NCBI RefSeq assembly: GCF_002197645.1
Contig: NZ_CP021874.1
Span: forward strand, 434,001 to 498,000
Origin: Enterococcus wangshanyuanii
Lineage (GTDB): Bacteria > Bacillota > Bacilli > Lactobacillales > Enterococcaceae
Reading direction: 5' to 3'
Length of the DNA: 64,000 bases
The first letter of the stretch is position 1. The number at the start of each line of letters is the position of its first letter. Positions 32,555-41,818 of this stretch are shown here, piece by piece. A program made the translations under genes and the position numbers. The notes below the pieces were generated by a model that had not been told where the DNA came from, ran no database searches, and was given only the letters and a program-made list of their open reading frames with translations.

Positions 32555-33813
32555 CAATAGCAGATGGAATCATGCTTGCGGCAACGATCATTATTTGGTC
32601 ATTGTTGCTTGTAAATATTGTACTAGTTATTTTCGGATATATTTACTATTTAAAAACAGATCATCTGGAACCTCCCAAGCTTAAAAGCGGGAAGATTCCT
32701 TTTGTCTCAATAATGGTGCCGGCGCATAATGAAGGAATTGTGATCGTCCGCACAGTCGAGGCATTATTGAATTTTAGTTATCCAGCTGATCGTTATGAAG
32801 TCATTGTCATTAATGATAACTCAAGTGATAACAGTGCTGAATTACTTGATGCCCTAGGTAGAGAATTTCCTACGCGAAATCTGAAAGTGATCAATACAGA
32901 TGCAGTCACAGGAGGGAAAGGAAAGTCGAATGCCTTAAATATCGGCTTTAAAGAAGCAAAGGGTGAGGTTATAGCGATTTATGATGCTGATAATACCCCT
33001 GAAGCGAATGCGCTGACTTATCTGGTCGCTGAGCTGATGGATGGTAATGAATATGGCGCTGTCATCGGTAAGTTTAGAACGCGCAATAAAGATACCAATC
33101 TCCTAACACGATTTATCAATATTGAGACATTGGCGTTTCAATGGATGGCTCAAGCTGGAAGATTTGAACTGTTCAAACTATGCACGATTCCCGGTACGAA
33201 TTTTGTTGTTCGACGTTCGATCATTGAAGCGATCGGGGGATGGGATGATAAAGCTTTGGCAGAGGATACAGAGATCAGCTTTCGAATTTATATGATGGGG
33301 TATAAGATTAAATTTCAGCCTAAAGCAGTTACGTGGGAGCAGGAACCGCAAACACTTTCTGTCTGGTTCCGTCAAAGAACACGCTGGGTCAAAGGGAATA
33401 TTTATGTCATTGTTAAAAATGCGAAATTGATTTTTCATCCAAGTGCAAAACGAATTCGTTTTGATATCTTCTACTTCTTATCGATTTACTTTCTTTTAAT
33501 GACTTCTTTAGTTTTGTCGGATATCATGCTTGTCCTGTCAGTTTCGGGGTATTTGAGTACGACTTTAGAAGGGTTCAGTAATTCGTTATGGTTGTTAGCG
33601 GTATTACTCTTTATTTTTAGCACCTATGTCAGTATTTCCACAGAAAAAGGAGAAATGAAGCTGCAAAATGTCTTAGTGATTGCGTTAATGTATATCACTT
33701 ATAGCCAAATGTGGCTAGTTGTCGCTGCATACGGTATGTTCATGTATATTAAGGAATCAGTATTTCATAAACAGACACAAACAAAATGGTATAAGACGGA
33801 ACGATTTAAATAA
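32551..33813 (+). CDS. processive GT2 synthase, cellulose-synthase-like (YdaM/PssC-like)
   Basis: 420 residues, overlapping the previous gene by four bases (ATGA). After one N-terminal membrane helix the GT2 domain shows VSIMVPAHNEG, VINDNSSDNS, the DxD in IYDADNTPE, the acidic AEDTEISFR and QxxRW in RQRTRWVKG; at least four C-terminal helices form the channel. It is the catalytic core of this operon, polymerising a nucleotide sugar and exporting it. Family members in B. subtilis (YdaM) and Listeria (Pss) work with the BcsB-like and GGDEF-like proteins encoded downstream, and the same neighbours are present here. Confidence 0.9.
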   Translation: MTIADGIMLAATIIIWSLLLVNIVLVIFGYIYYLKTDHLEPPKLKSGKIPFVSIMVPAHNEGIVIVRTVEALLNFSYPADRYEVIVINDNSSDNSAELLDALGREFPTRNLKVINTDAVTGGKGKSNALNIGFKEAKGEVIAIYDADNTPEANALTYLVAELMDGNEYGAVIGKFRTRNKDTNLLTRFINIETLAFQWMAQAGRFELFKLCTIPGTNFVVRRSIIEAIGGWDDKALAEDTEISFRIYMMGYKIKFQPKAVTWEQEPQTLSVWFRQRTRWVKGNIYVIVKNAKLIFHPSAKRIRFDIFYFLSIYFLLMTSLVLSDIMLVLSVSGYLSTTLEGFSNSLWLLAVLLFIFSTYVSISTEKGEMKLQNVLVIALMYITYSQMWLVVAAYGMFMYIKESVFHKQTQTKWYKTERFK

Positions 33814-33826
33814 GGAGAGTTTAATT

Positions 33827-35902
33827 ATGAAAAAGATGTTTACCATTCTTATCAGTTTTTTAAGTCTAGTGTTCGTACTAGGGAGTCGGACAGTATTCGC
33901 AGAAACTTCAGAGCAAGAGAACCATACATTTACACAACACTTTCAAAATCCGACAACATCACTTACAGGAACTTCTGTAAAAGCAACGATGTATTTCACA
34001 AAAATCGATTATTGGGATGTAAAAAAAGCAACATTGAACTTAAAATTTCAAATTACTCAGCTTGAGAATTCTCAAGAATCTGATTTGACCGTTGCAGTCA
34101 ATGGCGTAAAGTTTTTCTCTTTTAGGCCTAAAAATACAACAGAGATCCAAGAGCAAGAAATTACGATTCCACTCGATTTAGTTCAAGGAACGAATACTTT
34201 GACGGTTGAAGGGCAAATCATCAATCATCCAGTTGAAGATTCATATACGTTGATTGAAACACCAGCGAACTGGCTGACGATTTATGAAGGATCAAACGTC
34301 AATTTTCAATATGATCTTATATTGCCGGAAGCAAGTATTCATTCATTTTATAACCACTTTATTGGAGCAGACACAATTGCTAATGCACAAAGTGTGATCT
34401 TGATTCCAGAAGACGCTACTGAAAAAGAATTATCTGCAGCAACTTATGCTCTAGCAGGGGTTTCTAGAATCATCACAACAAAAAATGAACTATTGCAGTT
34501 GGATTCCTTAAAAGGACAGCACGAGCAACCTTATCAGCTGATCGTCGGACTTTATGACAAGATTCCTGAAGAATATCGTGGTCAGATCGATGATAAAAAT
34601 TTAGAAAACGAAGCTGTTTTGAAACGTTTTGAATCTGATGGTAAGCATATTTTAGTGGCAACGTCAAAAGATGAAGCACTATTGATCAGAGTGGGTCGTT
34701 ATATTGGCAATGAAGAATTGATGACACAAACAGAAAAAACGGAAAAAAGAATCACGAAAGATACATTGACATTTACGTCATCTCTAGAATTTGACGGTAC
34801 GTATCCATTGACATCCAGTGGTGATAAATTGAGCGGTGTGAATCATCAAGAACAAGTTTACTTCGTCAATTTACCCGCCGATCAAAATAATGCAAATGGC
34901 AGTTCGGTTCATTTGAATTTTAAATATGCAGATAATTTAGACTTTGACAATTCATTAGTCACAGTCTCGGTCAATGATCGTCCGATCGGAAGTCAGCGTT
35001 TAAGTGCAGCTAAAGCTAATGGAGATGAATTTTTAGTCGAATTTCCGAATAATTTAGGGATCGCTGATAGCTTCGTCTTAAAAGTTAGTTTTGATTTAGT
35101 CGTTGAAAATCCGGAAAATATCAGAAGCAATCAAACCCCGTGGGCTTATATAGAGAATACCTCTAATGCCTTTATTAAAACGCAGGAGCTTGATACGATG
35201 CTTTTTACAAACTATCCTAATATGTTTGTCAAAAGTCACTCGTTTGCTGATTTAGGTGTGGTGCTTCCTGAAAAGCTTAATAAAGATTATTTCAAAACGT
35301 TGACTAATGTATTTAATTTGATTGGGAATTACGCTCAAAGTAATGTTGGAGAGATCACCTATTATAAAACAAAACCAAAAGAATCAGTGTTATCTTCACA
35401 CAACTTAATTGTTTTAGGAACACCAAATGACAATGCGTTGATCAAATCGTTGAACAATGACTTATTTTTCGCTTATGATAAGTCATTCTCTACATTCATT
35501 TCGAACGAGAAACTAAGTATTGAAGAAGATTATGGGAAAAGTATTGGAACCGCACAGCTACTCTTTTCACCTTTTGAAAGCAAAGCGGCCATGTTGATTT
35601 TGACAGGAACGACTCCTGAGAGTGTTTTTCTAGCTTCGACCCAAATTGCCACTGAAAAAAACACCTCGACATATAAAGGCGATGCACTTGTTGTCGATAA
35701 TAATTACAAACGCTATGACTACCGCTTTAAAAAAGAAGTCAGTCAATCACAACAAGAAAACTTGGGTCAAAGAATCATTAACAATCAAAAGCTAGGTATT
35801 TATTTCGTGATTTTCCTACTTGTAGTCATAATTGTAGGGTTGTCCGCATTCTTTATTTTGAAAAAAAGCACTAAAGGGGGAAACGTTGATGAAACTGAAT
35901 AA
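33827..35902 (+). CDS. BcsB-like synthase partner (YdaN-like)
   Basis: 691 residues from ATG 33827, preceded by AAGGAGAG; translation from an earlier in-frame ATG would run through the end of the synthase gene and lacks a ribosome site. A signal peptide ends near RTVFAETS. The extracytoplasmic part holds two carbohydrate-binding/flavodoxin-like repeats, as in BcsB (NLKFQITQLENSQESDLTVAVNG; SVHLNFKYADNLDFDNSLVTVS). A C-terminal transmembrane helix (about 660-682) pairs with the synthase channel. It guides the growing chain after export. The stop overlaps the next gene. Confidence 0.82.
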   Translation: MKKMFTILISFLSLVFVLGSRTVFAETSEQENHTFTQHFQNPTTSLTGTSVKATMYFTKIDYWDVKKATLNLKFQITQLENSQESDLTVAVNGVKFFSFRPKNTTEIQEQEITIPLDLVQGTNTLTVEGQIINHPVEDSYTLIETPANWLTIYEGSNVNFQYDLILPEASIHSFYNHFIGADTIANAQSVILIPEDATEKELSAATYALAGVSRIITTKNELLQLDSLKGQHEQPYQLIVGLYDKIPEEYRGQIDDKNLENEAVLKRFESDGKHILVATSKDEALLIRVGRYIGNEELMTQTEKTEKRITKDTLTFTSSLEFDGTYPLTSSGDKLSGVNHQEQVYFVNLPADQNNANGSSVHLNFKYADNLDFDNSLVTVSVNDRPIGSQRLSAAKANGDEFLVEFPNNLGIADSFVLKVSFDLVVENPENIRSNQTPWAYIENTSNAFIKTQELDTMLFTNYPNMFVKSHSFADLGVVLPEKLNKDYFKTLTNVFNLIGNYAQSNVGEITYYKTKPKESVLSSHNLIVLGTPNDNALIKSLNNDLFFAYDKSFSTFISNEKLSIEEDYGKSIGTAQLLFSPFESKAAMLILTGTTPESVFLASTQIATEKNTSTYKGDALVVDNNYKRYDYRFKKEVSQSQQENLGQRIINNQKLGIYFVIFLLVVIIVGLSAFFILKKSTKGGNVDETE

Positions 35903-36743
35903 ACGCTATACAAGTACGATCATGGATTTATCCCTTTTGTTTTTTATCAGCTTGGTCTCCATCACTGTCATTTTTGTCAGTATAGGAAATAACGGCTTTT
36001 TCATTGACTTGATCAGTTTGTTGATTACGTTGATTTTGGTGATCATTACTTATTTTACAGGAATTGTTTCGGGATTGATTTTCACATTGATTTTTGTTTT
36101 TGTTCAGTTAGGTTATGTTTCCTATCAGTATGTATTTATGAAGCAATTTACTTATGCTTCGCTATTTTGGCTGATCATTCCCCCGTTATATTGCTTGAGT
36201 ATTTTTCTGATTACCTATCAAGTACGTTTATTAGAAAAAGAGAATGGGCGATTAAAAAAGAATAATGTACAATACAATGCACTGGATGCTGACACACATT
36301 TGAGAACGTTAACGTTGTATGAAAGTGATTTTTCAATGTTTGTCAATCTGTCTCAACGTTTTCAGACAGATTTATATACGGTAGTAGTGCGTATTCGCTA
36401 TTGGGACAGCCTCAAGAAATTGATGACAGAAGAACAGACCAAAGAGTTGCTGAAGATGATCACGCGCGTCTTTCAAGAAAGCTCCGATCAAAGCAGCAGT
36501 TTATATATGGTCAATCAAGTAACGCCAACCTGGAGTTCTTATGCATTTTCAACGAGTGAGTCTGTACGTGTCTTTCGTGAACTTTTGAAGGAGCGTTTCT
36601 TAGAAGAACTGGAAAAATCAACCAACTTGAATAACTTGACGATCGACTTGCTTGTTTCTCAGGCGAAATATGAACCTGAAGAAATGACAAAGGCATCAGA
36701 TTTTCTTTCTGAAGCTCTGAATGGACTTCAATATGATGTCTAG
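35889..36743 (+). CDS. membrane protein with degenerate GGDEF-like domain (YdaK/PssE-like)
   Basis: 284 residues; ATG 35889 is better spaced from GGGGGAA than the TTG at 35886. Four or five transmembrane helices fill residues 10-115, then a short coiled coil (RLLEKENGRLKKNN) and a soluble domain of about 165 residues. That domain keeps the GGDEF-like entry LDADTHLRTL and alternating strands, but the GGDEF signature is replaced near YMVNQVTPTWSSYAF and no RxxD inhibitory site is seen. In Listeria and B. subtilis the equivalent protein binds c-di-GMP to switch on synthesis; this copy probably cannot make it and may not bind it. Confidence 0.7.
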   Translation: MKLNKRYTSTIMDLSLLFFISLVSITVIFVSIGNNGFFIDLISLLITLILVIITYFTGIVSGLIFTLIFVFVQLGYVSYQYVFMKQFTYASLFWLIIPPLYCLSIFLITYQVRLLEKENGRLKKNNVQYNALDADTHLRTLTLYESDFSMFVNLSQRFQTDLYTVVVRIRYWDSLKKLMTEEQTKELLKMITRVFQESSDQSSSLYMVNQVTPTWSSYAFSTSESVRVFRELLKERFLEELEKSTNLNNLTIDLLVSQAKYEPEEMTKASDFLSEALNGLQYDV

Positions 36744-36776
36744 TTATAATAAAGGGTATAGATTGGAGGGAATTAT

Positions 36777-37241
36777 ATGAAAAAACTCGCAATCACTTTA
36801 GTAACGATTTTTGCAGCAATCTCTTTAGCCGCGTGTAGTGGTAATAAGAAGACAGCCGAATCAGGAAGTGAAGACACGACAATGAGCAGTCAAAAAAATC
36901 AAACAACCAATACAAGCTCTGATGCGAAAGAGGATCAGGAATCAATTTTTACGGCAGTTTTAGTGGAAGATGCCGTACAGAATGAGACTGTTGACCAGTC
37001 GATTCGTCTTTTCTTAAATGAAGTAAAGGCAGTTGAGGATCCAGAAGAAATCATCGGTACAATGAAAAATGATGGTGTTATCTTGAATGTCACGGAAGAA
37101 CAATTGGCAGAAGGGCTTACAGAAGACCAATTAAAAGCTGGCGATAGTGTTAAGTTTACACTAAAAGGGCTACCTGTAATGACGATGTCGATTCCACCGC
37201 AAATCGCAGGAAATGCAGTGGTTAAAGTTGAAAAAATTTAA
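36777..37241 (+). CDS. small lipoprotein at the end of the EPS operon
   Basis: 154 residues. Lipobox SLAAC at residues 18-22 after a short signal peptide marks a diacylglyceryl-anchored protein. A Ser/Thr/Asn-rich linker (about 25-55) precedes a compact beta-type domain (ILNVTEEQLAEGLTEDQLKAGDSVKFTL) of about 95 residues. No family is recognised. GGAGGG precedes the ATG. It is the last gene before the terminator, so it is probably an accessory factor for polymer export or attachment. No homologue is named in the YdaJKLMN set that I recall, so this could be lineage-specific. Confidence 0.7.
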   Translation: MKKLAITLVTIFAAISLAACSGNKKTAESGSEDTTMSSQKNQTTNTSSDAKEDQESIFTAVLVEDAVQNETVDQSIRLFLNEVKAVEDPEEIIGTMKNDGVILNVTEEQLAEGLTEDQLKAGDSVKFTLKGLPVMTMSIPPQIAGNAVVKVEKI

Positions 37242-37250
37242 ATAAGTTTA

Positions 37251-37286
37251 AAAGATCAGGCACAAGGTTTGTGCGTGATCTTTTTG
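37251..37286 (+). terminator. terminator of the second polysaccharide operon
   Basis: AAAGATCA-G-GCACAA pairs with TTGTGC-G-TGATCTTT (single mismatch) and is followed by TTTTT. Confidence 0.92.
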
Positions 37287-37369
37287 TTTGCCTGCATAAC
37301 TGTTGCTAAAATCAGTGATTGAGTTATCATAAAAGAAGAGAGAAATTGATTATTTATCCATTGTTTTTG

Positions 37370-37399
37370 TTTGACCTTTACTGACTAAATGAGTATAAT
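37370..37399 (+). promoter_or_regulatory. clpB sigma-A promoter overlapped by CtsR operator
   Basis: TTGACC (37371-37376), a 17-base spacer and TATAAT (37394-37399) form a near-consensus promoter. On the minus strand the same bases read AGTCAGT-AAA-GGTCAAA (37370-37386), a CtsR heptad repeat with 12 of 14 matches, so CtsR binding would block the -35. Confidence 0.8.
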
Positions 37400-37401
37400 T
37401 G

Positions 37402-37444
37402 ATTTATAAGGTCAAAATTGATCAGTGATTTTGGCCTTATAAAT
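37402..37444 (+). other. 17-bp inverted repeat at the clpB transcription start
   Basis: The arms at 37402-37418 (starting ATTTATAAGG) and 37428-37444 (ending CCTTATAAAT) pair over 17 positions with a single G-T wobble and a 9-base loop. In RNA it would be a long 5' leader hairpin, about 165 bases before the ribosome site. It is not the HrcA/CIRCE sequence. It might be an mRNA stabiliser, attenuator, temperature-sensing structure or DNA operator. Confidence 0.7.
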
Positions 37445-37608
37445 AGTCCAAAAGATGTACTGCTTTTTTAATCAAGAAACGGTACTATTTATATAGATTA
37501 TTTAAACAAACAATCTTTTTAAAAGTTGAAGATCAAATAGATCAGTAGTTTAGTTGTCTGTCAGAGTTAAACGAGCCTGATCAGCTTTTAAATTTAGGAG
37601 GGAATTCT

Positions 37609-40212
37609 ATGAACATCGAAAAAATGACTACTACGTTACAAGAGGCGATCGCTGAAGCGCAGCAAGTTGCAGTTACTCGTCGTCATCAGGAAATCGATAT
37701 TGCTCATTTATGGAAGATTTTTTTACAACCGAATCATTTTGGTCGTAATTTTTATACGGATGCAGGGGTTGATGTCGAAGCTTTTGAGCGAGAGGTAGAT
37801 AAGGCATTAGACGAGTATCCAAGCGTTCAAGGTGGGAATATTCAGTATGGTCAAAGCATGAGTCAAAATTTGTTTAACCTATTGAACGAAGCAGATAAAT
37901 TAAGAGAATCTTTTCAAGATGAATATTTGGCGACTGAAATCGTAGTATTAGCGTTGATGAAACTTAAAAATTATCGGTTGACAAAATATTTAATAAACCA
38001 AGGTATTTCAGAAAAAGAATTACGTAAAAACATTGAAGACATTAGAGGGGGCGATCGTGTGACTTCTAAAAATCAAGAAGAGCAATACAAAGCATTGGAA
38101 AAATATGGTGTGGATTTAGTCCAACAAGTGAAAAGCGGCAAACAAGATCCAATTATTGGACGAGACGAAGAAATCCGCGATGTTATTCGAATTTTATCTC
38201 GAAAAACAAAAAATAATCCGGTATTGATCGGTGAGCCAGGTGTTGGTAAAACAGCGATCATTGAAGGTTTAGCTCAACGGATCGTTCGTAAAGATGTGCC
38301 TGAAAACTTGAAAGATAAGACGATCTTTTCTTTGGATATGGGCGCATTGATCGCGGGCGCAAAATTCCGTGGAGAATTTGAAGAGCGCTTGAAAGCTGTC
38401 TTAAAAGAAGTGAAGAAAAGTGATGGACGAATCATCTTGTTCATTGATGAAATCCACAATATTGTTGGTGCTGGTAAAACAGAGGGAAGCATGGATGCAG
38501 GAAATCTATTGAAGCCAATGCTAGCTCGTGGAGAATTGCACTTGATCGGGGCAACCACATTAGACGAGTACCGCCAATATATGGAAAAAGACAAAGCATT
38601 AGAACGACGTTTCCAAAAAGTATTGGTAAAAGAACCAACGGTAGAAGATACGATCAGTATTTTACGTGGATTAAAAGAACGTTTTGAGATCCATCACAGT
38701 GTGAATATTCATGATAATGCCTTAGTCGCAGCTGCTACTTTATCAGACCGTTATATCACGGACCGCTTTTTACCAGATAAAGCAATCGATTTAGTCGACG
38801 AAGCAAGTGCAACGATTCGTGTGGAAATGAATTCGATGCCGACTGAACTAGATCAGGTCACTCGTCGTTTGATGCAGTTAGAAATTGAAGAAGCTGCATT
38901 GAAAAAAGAATCCGATGATGCAAGTAAGAAACGCCTAAGTGCTCTACAGGAAGAACTCGCTGATTTGCGTGAAGAAGCAAATGCCATGAAAATGCAGTGG
39001 GAAACAGAAAAAGAAGAGGTCAATGCGGTCAGCAACAAGCGTGCTGAAATCGATAAAGCCAAACATGAATTAGAAGATGCTGAAAACAATTATGATCTTG
39101 AACGTGCTGCAGTGCTGCGCCATGGAACGATTCCACAGTTAGAAGAAGAATTAAAAAATTTAGAAGCAAAAAATGCAAAAGATAACGTCAAAATGGTTCA
39201 AGAAGCAGTGACAGAAAACGAAATTGCTTTGGTTGTTGGCCGTTTGACAGGCATCCCTGTAACGAAGTTAGTTGAGGGTGAACGAGAAAAATTAATGAAA
39301 TTGAACGAAACACTGCATAAACGTGTTATTGGACAAGATGAAGCAGTTGATGCAGTCAGTGATGCGGTGATCCGTTCAAGAGCAGGCTTGCAAGATCCAA
39401 ATCGGCCATTAGGTTCCTTCTTATTTTTAGGACCAACCGGCGTAGGGAAAACAGAACTTGCTAAAGCCTTAGCAGAAGATTTATTTGATTCCGAAGATCA
39501 TATGGTGCGGATCGATATGAGTGAGTATATGGAAAAACATAGCGTGTCTCGTTTAGTTGGAGCACCTCCAGGTTATGTTGGTTATGAAGAAGGCGGGCAA
39601 TTAACCGAAGCCGTTCGCCGTAATCCATACACGATCGTTTTATTAGATGAGATCGAAAAAGCTCATCCTGACGTATTCAACATTTTGCTTCAAGTCTTAG
39701 ATGATGGGCGTTTGACAGATTCTAAAGGCCGTGTTGTTGATTTTAAAAATACAGTCTTGATCATGACCAGCAATATTGGTTCTCAATTACTTCTTGAAGG
39801 TGTTACACCCGAAGGAACGATTCCTGAAGAGGTAGAAGAACAGGTGATGACGATTTTACGTGGAAACTTTAAACCTGAATTCTTAAATAGAATCGATGAT
39901 ACGATTTTATTCACTCCTCTAAGTTTGGATAATGTCAAAGGAATCATTGAAAAAATGACAGAACAGCTTTCTAAACGATTGGAGCATCAAGAAATTGAAT
40001 TGGTCATTTCTGATGAAGCGAAAACCTGGATCGCTGAAAGTGGTTATGATCCGGCATATGGTGCTCGTCCTTTGAAACGATTCATTACAAAGGAACTGGA
40101 AACGCCACTAGCCAAAGAAATCGTTTCTGGCAGAGTATTACCAAAAACAAAAGTAACGATCAGTCTATTGAACAATCAATTAGTCTTTGAAAATGAAGTA
40201 TTTGAAGAGTAA
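37609..40212 (+). CDS. clpB: ClpB AAA+ disaggregase
   Basis: 867 residues, full length. The N-terminal Clp_N repeat domain (1-145), first AAA+ module with Walker A GEPGVGKT (about 208-215) and Walker [10 protein letters not shown], a long charged coiled-coil M-domain (about 400-525), and second AAA+ module with Walker A GPTGVGKT (about 607-614) and Walker [12 protein letters not shown] are all present. ClpB pulls aggregated proteins through its pore with DnaK. AGGAGGG precedes the ATG. The promoter has a CtsR operator, so heat and protein stress should induce it. Monocistronic, closed by a terminator. Confidence 0.97.
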   Translation: MNIEKMTTTLQEAIAEAQQVAVTRRHQEIDIAHLWKIFLQPNHFGRNFYTDAGVDVEAFEREVDKALDEYPSVQGGNIQYGQSMSQNLFNLLNEADKLRESFQDEYLATEIVVLALMKLKNYRLTKYLINQGISEKELRKNIEDIRGGDRVTSKNQEEQYKALEKYGVDLVQQVKSGKQDPIIGRDEEIRDVIRILSRKTKNNPVLIGEPGVGKTAIIEGLAQRIVRKDVPENLKDKTIFSLDMGALIAGAKFRGEFEERLKAVLKEVKKSDGRIILFIDEIHNIVGAGKTEGSMDAGNLLKPMLARGELHLIGATTLDEYRQYMEKDKALERRFQKVLVKEPTVEDTISILRGLKERFEIHHSVNIHDNALVAAATLSDRYITDRFLPDKAIDLVDEASATIRVEMNSMPTELDQVTRRLMQLEIEEAALKKESDDASKKRLSALQEELADLREEANAMKMQWETEKEEVNAVSNKRAEIDKAKHELEDAENNYDLERAAVLRHGTIPQLEEELKNLEAKNAKDNVKMVQEAVTENEIALVVGRLTGIPVTKLVEGEREKLMKLNETLHKRVIGQDEAVDAVSDAVIRSRAGLQDPNRPLGSFLFLGPTGVGKTELAKALAEDLFDSEDHMVRIDMSEYMEKHSVSRLVGAPPGYVGYEEGGQLTEAVRRNPYTIVLLDEIEKAHPDVFNILLQVLDDGRLTDSKGRVVDFKNTVLIMTSNIGSQLLLEGVTPEGTIPEEVEEQVMTILRGNFKPEFLNRIDDTILFTPLSLDNVKGIIEKMTEQLSKRLEHQEIELVISDEAKTWIAESGYDPAYGARPLKRFITKELETPLAKEIVSGRVLPKTKVTISLLNNQLVFENEVFEE

Positions 40213-40289
40213 GTCTAATGATTTGAAGTTGTAAAAAGAATGTTTGCACAGTGACCATTTTAACTAATATGTTTGTTAATCAAATTTAG

Positions 40290-40333
40290 AATGCGGGAGA
40301 AAGGAACATACTACTTTTTCCTGCATTTTTTAT
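40290..40333 (+). terminator. clpB terminator
   Basis: AATGCGGGAGAAAG (40290-40303) pairs with CTTTTTCCTGCATT (40314-40327) with wobbles, followed by TTTTTT. Confidence 0.82.
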
Positions 40334-40365
40334 AGCTAAAATAAAGCTTTTAAACCTTTGAATAC

Positions 40366-40400
40366 AAAATGATTGCGAAAAATCATTTTTACTATAAAAT
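40366..40400 (+). promoter_or_regulatory. promoter of the TMEM175-like gene with overlapping dyad
   Basis: AAAATGATT (40366-40374) and AATCATTTT (40381-40389) form a perfect dyad that covers the -35 TTGCGA (40373-40378) of a promoter with 16-base spacer and -10 TAAAAT (40395-40400). It looks like a repressor operator; the regulator is unknown, and the MarR-type OhrR downstream is one candidate. Confidence 0.45.
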
Positions 40401-40421
40401 AATTAAGAGTAGAGGAGTGGA

Positions 40422-41366
40422 GTGAGCGTTTTGGAAAAAATGAAAGAGCGTGTCGTTATGCTTGGCGATGCAATCATAGCAATTATTATTACGATCATGG
40501 TCTTGGACTTGCCAATCAAATTAAATCAAGCGGGTAATATTGAATTTGAGCTATTATTTCCTTCTGTGGGCATCTATTTTATTAGTTTCTGTTTCGTTGG
40601 GAATTTTTGGTATCAAACGGCACAAGTTTTTAATCTTGTTAATAAAATCAAAAATAAAGATTTTGTGGTCTATATGATTTTGATGTTCTTTCTTTCTCTT
40701 GTACCAGCGTTTACTAGATTGTTGATTGAAGATACAAATAGAGAGATTGTCCTCATGTATGGACTGTTGACTTTTATCGTTACTATCTTTTTACAAATCT
40801 TACTTAACTCGTTGGAGCAACAGATCAATGAGGAAAAGAAAGTGAAAGATGGAGTTCAACGCAAAATCAGATTTAAACATCGAGGAACTTTTGTTTTTAG
40901 AATTTTTCTTTTAGTGTTAGCTTATTTTTATCCTAAACTAGGACTTGTTGTATATCTTGGTTTACCAATTTTTGGCTTTTTACAAAATATCATCACACAT
41001 GAGGAAGATATTTATGTCGATCAAATGAATGACGAACAAAGGCAGTATTATTTTCAGTCACAAAATCAGCCTTGGGACAACGGCTTTCAAAAATATGCCG
41101 CTTTAATACGTTCGTCTATGAATAATGCCCAAGGTGCGCAAAAAGATCCTGAATGGTGGCGACAATTCAACCATCAGTGGCAGTCAGAAGTCGATCGTAA
41201 AATTGCGACAATCGATAAAGAACTTGCTAAAACAGAGGATCCGTCACAAAGGCAGTATTTAAATCAGAAAAAAGAAAAACTAGAAAATCAAAGAAAACAA
41301 ATTGACGATTATGCAAAAATGATCTCAGACAAACACCAAAGACCACGAGAGTCAAAAGAGGGATGA
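40422..41366 (+). CDS. TMEM175/DUF1211-family membrane protein (potassium channel-like)
   Basis: 314 residues from GTG 40422, preceded by GAGGAG. The first helix has ERVVMLGDAIIAIIITIMVLDL, the bacterial TMEM175 pattern (R-x3-x-D-A-x-x-A-I-x-I-T) that lines the pore; the family norm is FSDA, here LGDA, so the Phe-Ser pair is changed. About five further helices follow up to residue 190. The last 120 residues are soluble and charged with a coiled-coil end (LNQKKEKLENQRKQIDDYAK), longer than usual. Bacterial members conduct K+. It is followed one base later by ohrR, so it may be co-expressed with the peroxide sensor. Confidence 0.75.
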   Translation: MSVLEKMKERVVMLGDAIIAIIITIMVLDLPIKLNQAGNIEFELLFPSVGIYFISFCFVGNFWYQTAQVFNLVNKIKNKDFVVYMILMFFLSLVPAFTRLLIEDTNREIVLMYGLLTFIVTIFLQILLNSLEQQINEEKKVKDGVQRKIRFKHRGTFVFRIFLLVLAYFYPKLGLVVYLGLPIFGFLQNIITHEEDIYVDQMNDEQRQYYFQSQNQPWDNGFQKYAALIRSSMNNAQGAQKDPEWWRQFNHQWQSEVDRKIATIDKELAKTEDPSQRQYLNQKKEKLENQRKQIDDYAKMISDKHQRPRESKEG

Positions 41367-41367
41367 T

Positions 41368-41814
41368 ATGGAAAAAAAGAGCAGACGATTGGAAGAGCAG
41401 CTATGTTTTTCCTTACAAACAGTAAATAAGCAATTTAATCGAATGTATGCAAAAGCACTCAAACCATTTCATTTGACCTATTCGCAGTATTTAGTTTTAC
41501 TTGTTTTATGGGAGCATTCTGATCAACGGATCACTGACCTAGGAGAAAAACTGGCACTAGATACAGGAACGTTGACACCGATGCTGAAAAGAATGGAAGC
41601 AAGCGGATATATTCATCGTAATCGTTTAGCTAAAGATGAACGGATCGTGATTATTTCTCTTTCTGAAAAGGCAGTCGAATTGGAACAGGAAATTTACGAA
41701 AAAGTAGAAAGCTGTTTGACACAGCTAGACTTTAAAGAAAATGATTATTTTTCTTTGATCAAACAAATCAATGATCTAAGTGGACAAATTGCCCAGATCG
41801 ATCATAGAATATGA
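41368..41814 (+). CDS. ohrR: organic-hydroperoxide-sensing MarR regulator OhrR
   Basis: 148 residues. The N-terminal peroxide-sensing cysteine is in EEQLCFSLQ, with the conserved tyrosines in FHLTYSQYLVLLVLWEH that bind the reduced Cys. The winged helix ITDLGEKLALDTGTLTPMLKRMEASGYIHR is typical of MarR. On oxidation of the Cys the dimer leaves its DNA site. Its target is clear: an OhrR-type palindrome lies in front of the ohr gene, 130 bases downstream of this gene. One cysteine is at 99-106 (VESCLTQ), so it may belong to the two-Cys class; that needs alignment. Ends in a strong terminator. Confidence 0.92.
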   Translation: MEKKSRRLEEQLCFSLQTVNKQFNRMYAKALKPFHLTYSQYLVLLVLWEHSDQRITDLGEKLALDTGTLTPMLKRMEASGYIHRNRLAKDERIVIISLSEKAVELEQEIYEKVESCLTQLDFKENDYFSLIKQINDLSGQIAQIDHRI

Positions 41815-41818
41815 CTAA

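Noticed and set aside
33719..33826. Longer N-terminus for the BcsB-like protein
   Set aside because: The extra residues overlap the synthase gene in another frame, have no ribosome site, and would bury the signal peptide that starts at 33827.
35889..36743. Active diguanylate cyclase
   Set aside because: The GGDEF signature and metal-binding residues are missing, so synthesis of c-di-GMP is not credible.
37402..37444. HrcA/CIRCE operator
   Set aside because: CIRCE arms are TTAGCACTC/GAGTGCTAA with a 9-base gap. Only the 9-base gap matches here; the arm sequences are different.
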